From Montifringilla adamsi (Eukaryota; Chordata; Aves; Passeriformes; Passeridae): a DNA stretch of 64,000 bases. Made by a program: the position numbers and the translations under genes. Location: positions 621,387 through 685,386 of the forward strand of contig JAGGNK010011225.1 of the NCBI GenBank assembly GCA_017590115.1. The letters are read 5' to 3'. Every line of letters begins with the position of its first letter. The first letter of the stretch is position 1. Positions 26,871-40,600 of this stretch are shown piece after piece. A model generated the notes under the pieces. It saw only the letters and a list, made by a program, of their open reading frames with translations, made no database searches and was not told the origin of the DNA.

Positions 26871-27524
26871 TGTCATGATTTAACCCCAGCTGGTAGCCAA
26901 GCCCCAGGCAGACACTCTCCCACAAGCGAGATGAGGGAGAGAATGGGAAGTGTAACAGTGACAAAACCCGTGGGTGAGATAAAGATAGTTTAATAGTAAA
27001 GAAAAAGCTACCCACAGAAGCAAAACCAAACAAAGAATTCATTCACCACTTCTGATGGGCAGGCAGGTGTTCAGCCATCTCCAGGAAAGCAGGCCTCCAT
27101 CACACCTAACAGTGGCTTGGGAAGACAAATACCTTCATTCCCAATGTTCCCCCCTTCCTCCTTCTTTCCCCAGCTTTATATGCTGAGCATGATGCCCTAT
27201 GACATGGAATGTCCCTTTTTGGTATGCTGGGGTCAGTTCTTGTGCATCCCCAGCCCCCTCACTGATGGGGTGGTACAAGAAGCAGAAAAGGCCTTGACTC
27301 TGTGTAAGTGCTGCTCAGCAGTAACAAACACATCCCTGGATTACCACCAGTGTCTTCAGCAGAAATCCGAAAAAGCAGAAGTCCAAAAGTCTCTCCCAAA
27401 CTAGGTACAATGAAGAAAACGAACTCTACCCCAGCAGTGTCTTCAGCAGAAATCCGAAACTGTCCAAAAGTCTCTCCCAAACTAGGTACAATGAAGAAAA
27501 TGAACTCTACCCCAGCCAAAACCC
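26871..27524 (+). mobile_element. Solo LTR of an avian endogenous retrovirus, with internal tandem duplication
   Basis: The element starts TGTCATGATTTAACCCCAGC and ends near CCCCAGCCAAAACCCA, the usual TG...CA ends of a widespread avian LTR that I know as about 550-600 bp. Internal landmarks also match: a GTTTAATAGTAAAG block, AGGCAGGTGTTCAGCCATCT, CCCAGCTTTATATGCTGAGC with the TATA box near 27175-27182, and GCAGAAAAGGCCTTGACTC. No internal retroviral genes adjoin it, so it is a solo LTR left by recombination between two LTRs. A clear target-site duplication was not found (TCCAC on the left, TCTAG on the right). The 3' part contains an 87-bp duplication described separately. An ERVL-type origin is likely but not proven. 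Confidence 0.85.
27348..27516 (+). repeat. Tandem duplication of about 87 bp inside the LTR
   Basis: Copy 1 starts at 27348 and copy 2 at 27435, both with CAGTGTCTTCAGCAGAAATC, and both end CGAACTCTACCCCAGC or TGAACTCTACCCCAGC. Copy 2 is about 8 bp shorter because AAAAGCAGAAG is replaced by ACTG after the shared AAATCCGAA. Outside that gap I see one substitution. The unit lies in the 3' third of the LTR, downstream of the TATA box. Confidence 0.95.
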
Positions 27525-29090
27525 ATCTAGTAGCATAAAAGGAATATAGTGATCTCTTCTCAACCATTTCTACCAAACTTCTGCATATTCTGCTTGGTTT
27601 CAAGCAAACTACATGTCATGGATAAACCATTAGCCAGAGTTTCCCTTTGACATAGCTCTAAATTACTATGCTTTTACTTCTACAGACCCATCCACGTGGA
27701 AATAGGAAGAAGATTTGTCATGCTATCTGCACACATTATGGCAAACAAATGACAATGATTTACACTAAAGAGAGATGTTAAAATGCAGCAAGTGTTTATA
27801 CAGTTAAGTGCAAAAGGAAACCTTAGTCTTCATCTGCTGGATCCAAGCATTTAAAGCTGTGGAAGATGGGGCTCTCTCTGTATGCTGCACCGCATTATGC
27901 TAGACATCCTAAAAACTGATGGCGTCAAAACTTCCTCTTACTGCTTCCATTTCTAAATTAGCATATTAAGGCCCTGCTTGGTCATAATCAAAAGAAAGGA
28001 CACATAAGGCAATGTGGGCTGAGAGCAGGGTGAAGCTGCCTGACAAAAATGGCTTGTACTTTTCTTCTTAGTTTGATATGTCTTTGCTCAATACTGTTTT
28101 CCTAATTCTCTACTGCAGAAACCTGTGTCAGTTGTCTTTGACTGCTGCTGTGGAAAAAAGGACATAAGCAGTAAGAAAGCCCAACAGCAGGTTCTACCTA
28201 ATGTATGAAGTAAAAATCAGAGTGGGACATTAAAACTCAGTGTCAACAAAGAGTCACTTTGCTTAAACAGAAAGCAACAGATCCCAAGAAACTTGAATAG
28301 TTTGCAAATTTCCATGATTAAGATCCCCAGGCTTTTAAAATTAGCTGTAGCTGGAGAGATAAAGAAAATGCATGGGGTGTTCATTGCCAAAAGATCTTTT
28401 TTAGAACTGGCTTCCAGGGTCTGGCTGGGAAAAATATTGCAGGCCAGTGCGACAAAAAGTTTTCCGGCCCTCTACGAGCCAAAAACTGTGACTGGGACAG
28501 CAAGTCAGCTGTTAATCTGCTTCCCATCTGGTTATCACCACAGCTTTAATTTCCAGTTCCAAATTAGTTGTCTCATGTATCCTTTCTGATTTTGTAAGCT
28601 AGAATACAGAATTCCTCTTTACAGTTACATTTCCCAGTGAGTCTGATGACTACTGATAACTTTGAACCCACGGGGACACTGTGGAGGTCTATGCACACAG
28701 AACAAACTGCTCCATCAGCTCAGTCTTCCTACCTTCCTTGAAATAAAAAGCCATATTCAAAAGTTACAGCCTTTGCAACATATCAACAAAATAAAGAGCC
28801 TCTGCCTCTTCAGCCTACTTATTCCAGCCATGGAACAGGCACTATAGTGTACTTCCCTACAATGATTTATTGATATAGGTCCTCTCCACTTGAATGCAAA
28901 AGGCACGAATATGCTCTTTAGTTCTGAAGTGCAGGAAACAGTAGTTTGAGTTGACAGCTTCAAAGGAGAGCACTTCTGCCTGTCCAAAAAATGCTATGAC
29001 TTCTCTTCTGTAAAAGTCAAAGAGTTACAAAAGGGAAAAGGCTGGGTAACAAGGTCAAATACTACAGCACCATATTAGAGCAAGTGGTGA

Positions 29091-29152
29091 TGGAAAAGAC
29101 TTGAGAGGTCATCTTGTTCATCCCCCTGCTAATGCAAAATTGTTCCCTAGAG
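29091..29152 (-). repeat. CR1 LINE 3' fragment, short and decayed
   Basis: The text GTGATGGAAAAGACTTGAGA, then GGTCATCTTGTTCATCCCCC and CTGCTAATGCAAAATTGTTC, follows the reverse complement of the CR1 3' end, where the family reads like GGAAGGGACCTCTGGAGATC followed by ATCTTGTCCAACCCCCCTGC. Only about 60 bp can be aligned by eye. It is non-coding. Confidence 0.65.
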
Positions 29153-32100
29153 AGTAATACAGCAGGAAAGTAGTTGTTATGCTAAAATATAGGTTACATA
29201 ATTTAGGAGAATGGGGCTGGAGAAAATTGCTAGAAAAGAAAATAATATAGAAGAACTTACTGCTTCTTTAGAGATTACTGTAGCAAAACTGAGGTTAAAC
29301 CATAATTTTAAAAAGTATGTGGAGACCAACCTTTAATGTTTGTTTCAGTTTACAACTCAGTCTCTGAGTTGCTGACCTGTGTGTTTGTGCTTGAACAAGC
29401 ACATTAGCCAGTGCCTCCTGGATTAGAAATATTTAATAAGAATACACTAGTCGTGATTTGAGTTTTCTGGTTTTATTCCATTTTAAACACAGTGCCAACA
29501 TGTTGCTCTGCATGTTCAATCAGTATTAGTAAACAAAGAGCAACAAGAAAATTATAGCAACCCATCACCAAAAAAAGACAAAAAAAATTTAGGCACACCC
29601 TCTAGGCACTTAGGCACTATTCCTTGAATTATGGATGCCTTACCTGTGCTGACAGCTTGGCAAAAGGCAAAACGTCTGAGCGCAATTACATCGCACCTTT
29701 GTGCCAAAAACCTGAAGGAGCTCCTGAGCTTAAAGCTCATATCAAGTTTTTCTGTTGCATAATACATGACAAAATATATCAGATGTTATCTCCAAGACCA
29801 AGTCGTTGCAGTGATCCTAAGTCCAGCCTCAACAAGTGCATCAGAACTTAATTATTCCTTTCACTTCAGAGGATGCAGCCTCCCAATTAACTGCCTGCAT
29901 TGAAGCATCAATTTGTTGTGAAATTTGGAAAGCAAGGATGAAACCATTCATCTGACAGCAACGCAACAGGCAAAAGAGGAGCAGCAGCAGCAGTTAATGT
30001 TGAAAACCCGATAAAGCTGCTTCTCCTCAGATTGCTAGCAATTAAAAAAGTGTGGGCATTTTAAAAGTACCTGAGCCTTCATTGCCTATGTGCATGTGAG
30101 ACTTCCAGTCTCACAGCCATGCTGCTGGAGACAACTGGTTCTGTCTCAGTGTTAGGGGTTTTTTTGACCATTTGAAATGGCCAAGACCAAAAATCCACCA
30201 CAAAATCCCGAAACACAAAAACCAGTAGATGTGCCTGTGATTGTGACACACTTTCAATATTAAGGATTGGTATTTAATTGTACTTCAGCAACCCCCAGAA
30301 ACATCATCCACACAATCACAAAGATTCCTTCTGAAAAGCTTCTAGAGGTGACACCTGAATCCAGTGGGGCTTCATCTTCACATTTTTTTTATCCCAAAAT
30401 TAATTTGAAAAAAGAATAAGCAAAGAATGCCAATGTAAATGCCATAGCATCTTCAGGATATTTATTTCAAATTTTCATCACATTTAGTGATGATAATTTT
30501 GATTTCTAAAACAATTTTTTTATAATTTAAATTCAATATACACACCTCCTCAGTCTGAAACTCTTGCAATATCTCAATATAACAGCCTCTTCCTTATGTT
30601 AAGAACTTCATTTGTAGCTTATCTTTTCTACACCTTCCTGTTCTTGTGCACATCCTCTAATCAATTCACATCTTTAAATGTGTAAACCCAGACACAGCAA
30701 TACAACTAAGCCTTTACTGATTTTGAGTATAGAGGAGAAAGAGCATTTCAACAGACAAAGATTTGGTTTTGTTTTAGTGTTACAGTCACACAACAAAAAA
30801 CAATCCCTTCAGTAATAGTCTCATAGTTTCTAGCAGACGTGATCTCAGTCAAAAACAATAAGCTCGTTAACCAGCTTTGTTCTAATAACTTAAACTGCCT
30901 TTTCCCATGCGTCTTGATGCATTTTAGAGTTTTTTTGGAAGGATGCTTCTTTAGAATACTTGAAGGATATAGTTAAATTAACAGAAATTAAATTTACAGA
31001 GATGGATTTGCAACAGAGGGAGAATGAAGAAATATCAGATGTGCAGAAGGAAACACTGCAGCACAAATACTTTTAGCAGATGTCAAAGTAATTCAGGGTC
31101 AGCAAGTTTCCCATCATTCTGAAATTGCTGGGACATATGAAAAACACACCATTTTGGCAACTGAAAAGCAAACCCCACAAATAAACTGGAACAGAACCAC
31201 TACGATCTCAGGCTAAATCCATGCCAATGCATGACTCTCATCTGACGCAGATGCCAGATCAAGCACATGGCCAGTCCTCCTTCAGTAGGCTGAGGAGGCT
31301 TGGAGATCCCTGTTATCTGCTGGACAACTCGCTTCCCAGCATTGCTACTGGTGCTACACCCTGTGCCTTGTCATCTCCTGGGTCACACTGGCACATGGAG
31401 GGTGCAGGTGGCTGGCACATCAATGCTCCATCTGCTGTCCCATGTCTTACAGCAGCAGCAACAGGAACAGGCATCCCAGGAACGTGGCACAGGCACCCTG
31501 AGCAGCTTAACACAGGAGGAAGGAAGGTGACACCCTGGGGCAGCCAAGAGTCTCGAGCTTCACATGCTGCACACAGCAGCTCTGCAAGAGAGAACTGCTG
31601 CTGTCCTGTACTCCAGAGCAATCTCTTTGTCCTTCAGTTACTATCTTTTATTATCACTCAGACTGTTAGAAATACAAAGGCTTTTTCAGAAGTGGAGACA
31701 CCTTTGTACTCTCTTAAGGACCTGCACATCAGACTGCAAAGATTTAACAACAGAAGTACTTCGGTGTCTCACATCCACATAAAAATTATGTAAAAGTAGT
31801 GTACATCTCCACTTTCCATTTCTAAGTTCCATGATTAGGGGGAAGAGAGGTGTCCAAAGCTACATGTATTAAAAGCAGGAAATTACTGATAAAAGACCAT
31901 GTTCATCAGGTAGAAATTTCCCTTTTAGAAATTCTCCTCCATTTTCATAGCTGAAAAATATTCTAGATTTTCCAGAAACAAGATGCACAATGCTTGTAGG
32001 GTCCAGAACAGTGTGATTGGATCTTTGAGAGAGAATACAAAACCAATATCAGAACAATCATTTCACACTTCACCCCCGTTAACAAACACCACAATTATGC

Positions 32101-32888
32101 ACCTCTATGCCAGATGCTTCTCTGAGTTCTGTTTGAAAATCAGTGAGTTCAGTTAAGTGCATTTGCAGCCGGAGAGAAGCTGGTATATAAATCCACCCAC
32201 TGCTCTGGCAACACATTTTCCCTTCTGAAACAAAAGCTGGCTGATGCCTCTCCAAGCAATAGTGTGCTGCCCATTGGGGCATCAGCTCTTCACCTCTCTC
32301 TCTGTCTGCAGAGACAGAGGCAAGAAAAACCTTGGAGCAGTCTTAGCCTCACTTGAAATGATTTCCTGCCTAAGTTTCCCCCTCAACATCTCCACATCAA
32401 CAGTTTTCACAACAAATAATTTAAACAAAAAGTCACTCAGGCTATGGCATTCCTTTCCATATGGCCCCATCCTCTGCTGGATCAGGACAGCTTCCAGGCA
32501 AGTTTGCAGCATAAAAAGAAAGACTATCCTCACAGCGCTCCAACCATATCACCCTACCAGACATTTACATTTTCAAACATTCCACAAGCACAATTTCTGT
32601 TTACCATACCATGCGGAACCCAGCCTGAACTTGTTTAACACATGTTTGCGTTATTTATCCAAACTCATTCATCACAGTTGTAAAACATCTGACAGACGAT
32701 GGAGGTTTTCCAGTGTGTATCAGGCCTCTCCCTTAATTCAACCACTGATTATTTCCACCTCTAAGTAATTTGACCAAAGCCACACGAAAGCATTCAGCTA
32801 TACTAAATCTTTCTCTGTTTGTTATTAACTCAGTCACTGGCTGTAAAGAGCTCTACCTCTCTCTCTACTTACCTAATTAATCAGAAGA

Positions 32889-32977
32889 ATATCTATATAC
32901 ACATGTATACAATATATATTAACACACAATGTATGCCCACATATATGATATACATATTCTACACATATAAATACAAT
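32889..32977. repeat. AT/CA-rich alternating tract
   Basis: Interrupted TATA, CACA and CATATA units form about 90 bp of mostly alternating purine-pyrimidine sequence; a decayed microsatellite. Confidence 0.8.
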
Positions 32978-35900
32978 AGCTTCTTTTTAAGAGGCTCCAT
33001 GTGATAAGAAAATTGCTACATGGGTTGAATTGTCATTTGTACCATAAACACAGCCAGCTGCTGTGCAAAGTGCTCCCCCAGGCAAAATGCACACACTACA
33101 GCACACTTTACACACATTTAGCTACTTAATGTGAATTTTTTTTAATTCCCAGTTTTAGGAAAAACATAGCAGCATAAAATCCATGAATTCACAAATCCAC
33201 TTAGTATAAGCACAGCAAGCCAATGGAGCTTTGAATGAGATCCTGAAACTGGACAGTAAAAACTGTTCTTTCTGTGATTACTGATCACAAGCACTGTATT
33301 TATTACCTTTTTACTTCTTGCCTCTTGCAGAAGGAAGATTTTTCACTGTTCCCCTTTTTTTTTTTTTGCATACTTTCCATTGCTCATTAATCACACTGAC
33401 ACAAGTCTGTAACTATGAAACTAGAAGCAAGTTAACAGCTAAGACCTGCAAGAACATTAAAAGGACCAAATCCTGTCTTCTATCTAGGCTTCCTATATTC
33501 AAAAAACCATGGTTCAAAGTGTTGTATGTGCTGCAGGAATTCAAGATCTGTTCACTGTTCCTGACAAACCCTCAACTGTTTGCGACACGGTTTGGCTGCC
33601 TCATATGTTACTTTTTTCCCCTTTGGACAACTGTATAAAAAACCATTATGAACTACATCATCACACTTTCACTCGACAGCAGAGGCTGGTTAGTGCAGAC
33701 ATCAGAGTAAATAAGTAAGTCCCTGTCCTTTCTCACTTCAGGAATCAGATGTGTCCTGGGAGTGTGAAGCCAAGGTAAAAGCTGGGACAGTAAACCGAGA
33801 ATGAAAAATCTCTGCTTCTCTTAAGTCAATGGTGTTGTGCCATTGCCTTTGAGAATCACTATGTTCCAAGGGCTAGTATGGAACAGTTGTCTCCCTCAAC
33901 TCCCACCCTATTATTATTTCTAAAGCCTATACAGAGACACTGGAAAATAAGGATGATGACAAGGGATGAGTACAGAAGACAGCTCCAGCAAGAAAACAAT
34001 AGGGTTTGCACATCTGATTATATTCTATTACATTCAGAAAACAGAAAAGTGTGGCTTCTTAGAAGAAATGTAGGATATATTATTACTGTCAGCTAGAGAA
34101 GGAAAACCATGAAGAAATAACCAGTTGCTCAAGGTTGCCTCAGTGATGTTACTGGTCTGCAATCACTACTAATCTTTCATACAGAAAGCAGGCAATGAAG
34201 CTGAAGAGGCCAAAGATTTGAAGAAAAAAACCAACAATATCCTTATTCTTTTGACTGAGGAACACTTTCTTACTGTATACTTTTTTTTCCTTGCTCTTGG
34301 CAAGGCTTTTTATGCAAATAAGTGCCCTACAGCCTACTGTCATATCCTGTATATAAGACAACCTCTCAAATGTGTACAGAAAACTTAGCTGTAGAATTTG
34401 GCAACTTGTTTGTTAAGTGGCACTTTAGTTCATGAACATATTAAATCCATGATACATAATCTGCTTGGGCAACCTGCTAGTTTTAAGATGTTAGTCTAGA
34501 CCTATAAAGCCCTAAATGTCGTGGGACCTATTTATCCAGGCACTGAGATTTTTTGGAGGTTTTCTGATGAAACAAAAGTTATAATCAGAAAATGTCAGTC
34601 ACTAAATTGGAAATACTGCATTCAAAGTCTCTTGTAGCCAACAAACTTTCTTTAGATCCAAGACAGGATCCCAGAGAAGTCTGTCTATATTCATTATAAC
34701 TGAGGATCCAGGAAGGACATGATCTCCAGCCTTAAGATTGGTGCTGTGGGAAACTGTGGTGCTGCACCATGATGAGGCAAATCAGAGGAGAACAAAAGTG
34801 CAAGTCCTAAAAAGCTGCACTGCAGACAACCCAGTCTTGAGTGCAAGTGCCAAAAATCAGTCACAAACTTCAGAAAAGAAAAATTCATTTGTACTCAGAC
34901 TTGTTCACTTCAATATCAATTTTATGCAGAGGTATTAGGATGGCATTTCCTGAGTAGTTTCCGAGTCGTGCCACAGAATATTGGGTGTGTTTGTGAAAGC
35001 TCTGTCACTCCTCACTCCCTGCAACTTCAGGGTTTTGCATGTCTGGAACAATCTTATTTTTTTCCGGTGTTTCATTAGCAGCCCCTTTCTAAGAAATGCC
35101 AGGTGGCACCATGCCCAGAATCACTTGCCAGCTAATCTCAGAGGATTGGGCATTATGCCATTTGAATTAAAAGAGCTCAGCTCTAACTCACTGATAACAT
35201 TTAGGAATCAAACCAATAAAAATGGGAAAACAAAACGAATACAAATAACCTCTGAATGCACACAGATGATAGCTTTTAACTGAAAATGTATACAGTTGTG
35301 GAGAAAGAAAGAAAGAATAAAAAGCAGTAGAGGTCTTTTTCAAAAACTTAAACCAGGGTTCAAGAGAGAAAAATCAGCTATGATTACATCGGTTTCTGAA
35401 AACAGCAAAAAGAAAAAGAAGGAATTTGCACATTTAAGTACAAAGTTAATGTCACAGGCTTCCCTGCAACCAGGGAGCTGAAACTTTAGGCAAGCTGTGC
35501 TGTGCCAATCACCCCATGAAGTGCAGAGGAGAAAGAGGAAGAAAAGAATTTGCATTTGAAGGGAACAATGGAGTTTCCCCCTCAATCCCTTCATTCTGCC
35601 ATTTTGACAAGTCCTTCCTAAAATAAAAGCGACATTTAATTTATGAAGACCAATAAAATCATAAATATGCAGTTAAAAAGTCTGCATAATCCTAATGTTG
35701 TCCACATCAATAGTAAAACACGGGATAGTTCAGCATGTGCACGTAGACGAGCAGGCAAGAACACAGACCAATGATTCTGTAAATTATAAACTCTTCTTCT
35801 GTCATGGGTTTTTAAGTTTTACAGGCTAGAAATTCCCACGTACAACACATTTCACAGGAGGGGTAAGGGAAGGAAAAACACAAGGCTAATAAGGATGTGA

Positions 35901-37209
35901 CTATTAGGAAATAAAACAATTCAAAACCATTTCCTATAACACAATTAAAGAAAAATATGGGAGGCAACTTTGACTTACTCTGACTTCTGTCTTTATAAAG
36001 CATATCTGTATTATTTACATCTTCTCTATTCTTTCAGAGACCATGAGTCAGTACAGGACAGCTATTTTTCCTTTCACTTTGTCATACATGTCTTGGAGGG
36101 TCAGAAAGCACAAGTCTTGTAGTATTTCACAACTAATTAACAGAGATAACAGCTAATCAAATTAAATAAATCACACAGAGAAACTGCCTTTTTCCAGTGG
36201 CATAACAGCATCCAGGAAATTTTTATAGGAGAAACAACTGAGATGACAGTTAGGAGGTCTCTCCCAATCTTGCAAGGATAAGGCAGTTTTAATTTTGGTC
36301 GGAACAACCCCCCAACAGTTCAGATGGATGAAGGCCCGCAAAAGTTGCTTGCTTTTCTGGCTCTGTTTGCAAAGCATGGACATCAGCCATGGGCAGACAC
36401 TTCAGCACCCTCCACACAGAGGCCAGTATTTCAGAGAGGACGCAGTCTCATGTAAGATGCCTGCCCTCTTCCTGTCTTTACCCCTCATGCATCCTGCTGC
36501 CCATGGCGGGCTGTAGGACTTGCTCCTTACAAAACACATATTTCTTCCAGTGAGAAACAAATCTGACTTGCTACTGATCCAGGCAGAAATTCAGAGGGAA
36601 AGGGACTAGCTTCAGAGGTGCTATCCATAAAAATGTCTCCTACCCGATTTGTTACATACTAATCATTGTGGAGTTTCTGGGGTGCCTTGTCAATCTTCAG
36701 CAAAGCTTGCTTGTGAGAAGACATGCAACAAAGCAAAACCAGAAACAAACCCTGCTCCAAGGAGAGCAGAGCGAACGTAGAAATTAATGAAGGACAAGAA
36801 GTGGAATTACAGATGACATTCGTACAAGGTCACTTCCACACCCCAGCTGTGTGTTTTTATACAGATCTTTCAGCTGCTGTGGGGCTGGATTAGTTACAGT
36901 GCTTGTGCTAAACAAAGGTAGTCAGATTTTTAAATAATTCCATACATCCCATTTCTTTTAAGGACATTAACACACCTTACAGAAGTCCTCAAGATATCAA
37001 ATGCTATTGATAGCCAGAAACTACCTCAATTTGTCCTCTGTATTATATCACATCCATCATCAACACTAAGCAGTAATATAAGATGAATTTGCAAGAAATA
37101 TATGACACATACAAACACACCCATACAATCAAAGTATATCTTGCCATTTGCATTTTTTGATACCTTGCTTTAGTCACACTTTTGATCAAAATACACTGTT
37201 GTTTTCCTT

Positions 37210-37266
37210 TACCAATAATATTTATCCAATACTTGGATAAATAATTGGTAATTTATCCAATACTTG
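37210..37266. repeat. Inverted repeat overlapped by a 15-bp direct repeat
   Basis: TACCAATAATATTTATCC (37210-37227) and GGATAAATAATTGGTA (37235-37250) form imperfect arms around a 7-base loop. TTTATCCAATACTTG occurs at 37221-37235 and again at 37252-37266, a 31-bp period. Confidence 0.9.
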
Positions 37267-37657
37267 AATACCAAAATATACATTTCACTGAAAAATTACA
37301 TGCCCTGAAAGATGTAAAACAATACCCACCACAACTTCTTTTGCTTTGGCATGCTGGTCTTCCTTGCATTAAGAACTGTGATAGACAGATTACAGTTTGC
37401 AGGCTGTAAGTAAAGTACCCTGAATAAAGATGATCACCGACTACAAACAATCAGAAAACCATCTCACTTCAAAATCTTTTGCTCTAGAAAACAGTAATGA
37501 AAAAGAAATAATAAAGAAATCAAAGTTCCTGTAAGAAGCTACCTATGATCTGAACCTCAGATTCAATTAGTCCTGAAGCCCGAGATTCAGAGATGAACCT
37601 GAACGTGGCAAATGTGCTCTCTCTAAAGATTATCAAAACAAATGAGACTTTATCATT

Positions 37658-37672
37658 AAAAAAAAAAAAAAA
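37658..37672. repeat. A15 mononucleotide run
   Basis: Fifteen consecutive A bases in intron sequence. Confidence 0.95.
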
Positions 37673-40600
37673 TTAGGCATCATTTTTCTATCATTATATC
37701 ATAATTTGCCTAAAGAAATCAACATTCCTGAAGCTGGAGCACTCTAGCCATGCTACATGTGCTGTTGGAGGCAGGTTAAATCAGTTGGGAATCCTAAATG
37801 CCTAGTATCTACATTCAATGTTCCCTGGCAGTTGCTTCCTTAGCATTAAACTTCATTGAATCAGTACACTGCCAGGCATGTTTCCTTTTCCTTCTCTTTT
37901 TGTGACACTGTCCTATGAAAATCCTAACTAAAAGAAATCTTTTGCAGATGGATGGAAATTACTTTGCAGGCTACAGCTTTCAATACATCACTGGACTACC
38001 TACTCACCAAAGACTTTTGGAACTTGATAAACATGTTTGCACGTCCCTTGGTCATGTTTTCGTTTTCTCTCGGACTGCCGCCCGAAGGACAAAGCAAAAG
38101 ACTGTGAACAGATTTGTGTAAGTGCTTTGGCACGGGAATGACTTCACACAGCAGCATTTCTATACCACCCTGATGAGACAGGAGAGTGGTGGTCCAGCAG
38201 CACAAACCAAGTCACACCAGTTTGTTCTGTCTGGAGACAAACAGCTCTCCCTCCCAAGAGACCAAACTTGCAGAATCCACAGACACGGTTCTGCCTAAAT
38301 CAGAAAACATTAAGTGATAGCAAAAATGAACTTTTTTCTCCTACAAGACAAGCACAAAAAAAATCGCCAAAAAGCTAGAGATATGGTATGCACACATTTG
38401 GCTTGCGCTTTCCTCCCTTTTGATAAACTTTTTAGTTTTAGTCAAAAGCAGCTTTCATGACAAGTCCTTGGTTGAAATCCTTGAAACTTTTACTCATTTG
38501 GCTCACTTACATGAAAGCCCAAAACACAAAAACTTTTGTTTTCATGCCATCCCCAGCAAGCGGAACCAAAGCAAAGACTTGACGGCTATTTTATGTTTGA
38601 AATATTGGCTTCAAAGCAATGGGGACAGCACAGTGTGGGTGGGCCTGACACTACAGCTGTCTTAAAACAAAGAGCCTATATATCAAAAAAAGCTCACAAG
38701 AGACAGGATTTACCCGGAAAGAATTACATCCAACAGAAATGAAGACGAGGAAGAGAACATGTATGCACACGTGTTCAGGGGAAGCAGGGGGAAAAGGGTA
38801 ATGGTGTAGTTAAAAATTAAAAACAAACAACAAAAAGATACTGAAGAGTGTTGTATCCATTTGCAGCTGTAACCATTTCTATGGAAAGTAATTTTAAAGA
38901 GCTTTCTGACTACATTATGCTATCAGTGCAGTATCATAAAAATGAGAAGAGTTACTTGAGCTAGTAATGGGGAAAAACACTCAAAAAGGGTCTGTGTTCA
39001 AATGAGGCATCCCGTGCATCTATAAACTAACTTGGAATAACAAGATCCATAGGTTAAATGAATAAAAATGTCAATAAAGTGGTTAAGGTTTAGATCATTC
39101 TTTTAATCTATATACTCCATTGCAATGGATTCAGAGTGATTTTGCTGTTTAAGCATTGGGAAGCAGCAAACATTGAAATATCACACCGACAAAACTCTTG
39201 TCAGCATTATTATTAAAATAATAGAAAGCCTAATTTTAAACAGAAGTGAAGCAGATGAAGATTACAGGGGCAAATCATTGCCACAATTGTGCCTGTGCCT
39301 CAGTTTGCCAATGGAGTTTATGGCAGGTGAATATTTTGACTGCAGCATTAGTTTAAAACATCTGACAGGCTTCCAGGCACAGGCACAGGCTTTGGGGAAC
39401 TGTCAAGTTCCCAGAGCCTAGATTCTCTCCTCTTATTGTTCCAACTGCTGAAGCCAGTGTGATCACACACAACAGCAGTGTCTTCCTATGCCTGTCCCCA
39501 CAAAAATGCTATCAGGAAGTAAATCAACATGGGCTCATTTCTGTCCCTCCCTCCTGGGGACTGCATGGAACAATACAAAACAGCTGGAGAGAGCCACCTT
39601 ACCTCTGGAAGACTCACTTTGCAAATCAAAAATGATGAAAATGTCACCTGCTGTTTTGGAAACGTCTCCACAGTGCCACAGTACACACACTGTGCTTGAA
39701 AATGGCATTTCATCAAATCTCAGAGGTAAGTTGGTTCACCTTTGGGACACAGGCATTGCAGATTTGAGATGAGAAGTGAGAACTGTAAAGACACACACCC
39801 ATGTAATGCTGAAATCAATACCGTGACACCTCCCTCTTGGAAAAGACAGTGCACTGGGTTACACTGCAACATGCCAAACAACATTAGAAGCCTCTCCCTT
39901 GGAGCTGGAATCTTAATGATCCACACCACACATACCCACCACTTCCTACAGCTTTGGCCCTGGTTTTTTGGGCCAGCAATAAAGAACATCATCAGAAGGG
40001 GCAGAAGCATTAGTTTAAAACAAACCCAATTCATCGTCTGTTCAACAAAATTATTTCTGTGCAGAAGCTGGGACCCTTCAACTAAGAAAAACCATTAGGT
40101 GGGGCCAGAGGGATCTCCTTCATACCTAGAGAGAGAGGACATCCATAGCTCCATTTGCTCCCAAAAGGGCCCTTCACTTCAAGGGCCCCCACACAGAGGA
40201 AAGCTGAAAGTCTCTTTTGCAATCCTCTCTTTGTTTTGTTTTTCCCCTTTGCCAACTATGATGATTCCAGAGCAATTGATAACAAAAGCAGATGTTTACA
40301 GCCACATGGGAGGCTTCCCTGTATACAGTGGCTACTGCATTACACTGCATTAATCACTCCACGACATCTACCATATGTATCACATTGATTAGTAGGCATT
40401 TTAAATCCCATTGACAGTGGTGGGATTAGATGTGCACAAATATTAAAATGTTTCCCCATATGGTGGTCATAAAAATGAGTCTCTAAAACATTGGCTTTTT
40501 TCAGGATTCTCATTTGTCCAACTGAAAAGTGAGTGGATGGTTATAGATCTTGCTAAGAAACAAATATGAGGCTTTCTTAGCACTAAATGCAATTTCATGA

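Noticed and set aside
27259..27603. Minus-strand frame with repeated PSLGETFG and RISAEDT units, seemingly a repeat protein
   Set aside because: The repeats come from the LTR's 87-bp tandem duplication read in reverse; there is no independent evidence for a protein.
32244..32768. Open frame of 174 codons on the + strand
   Set aside because: Pyrimidine-rich sequence with few stops, no recognised domain, and antisense to FHOD3; I could not assign it to a gene or repeat family.
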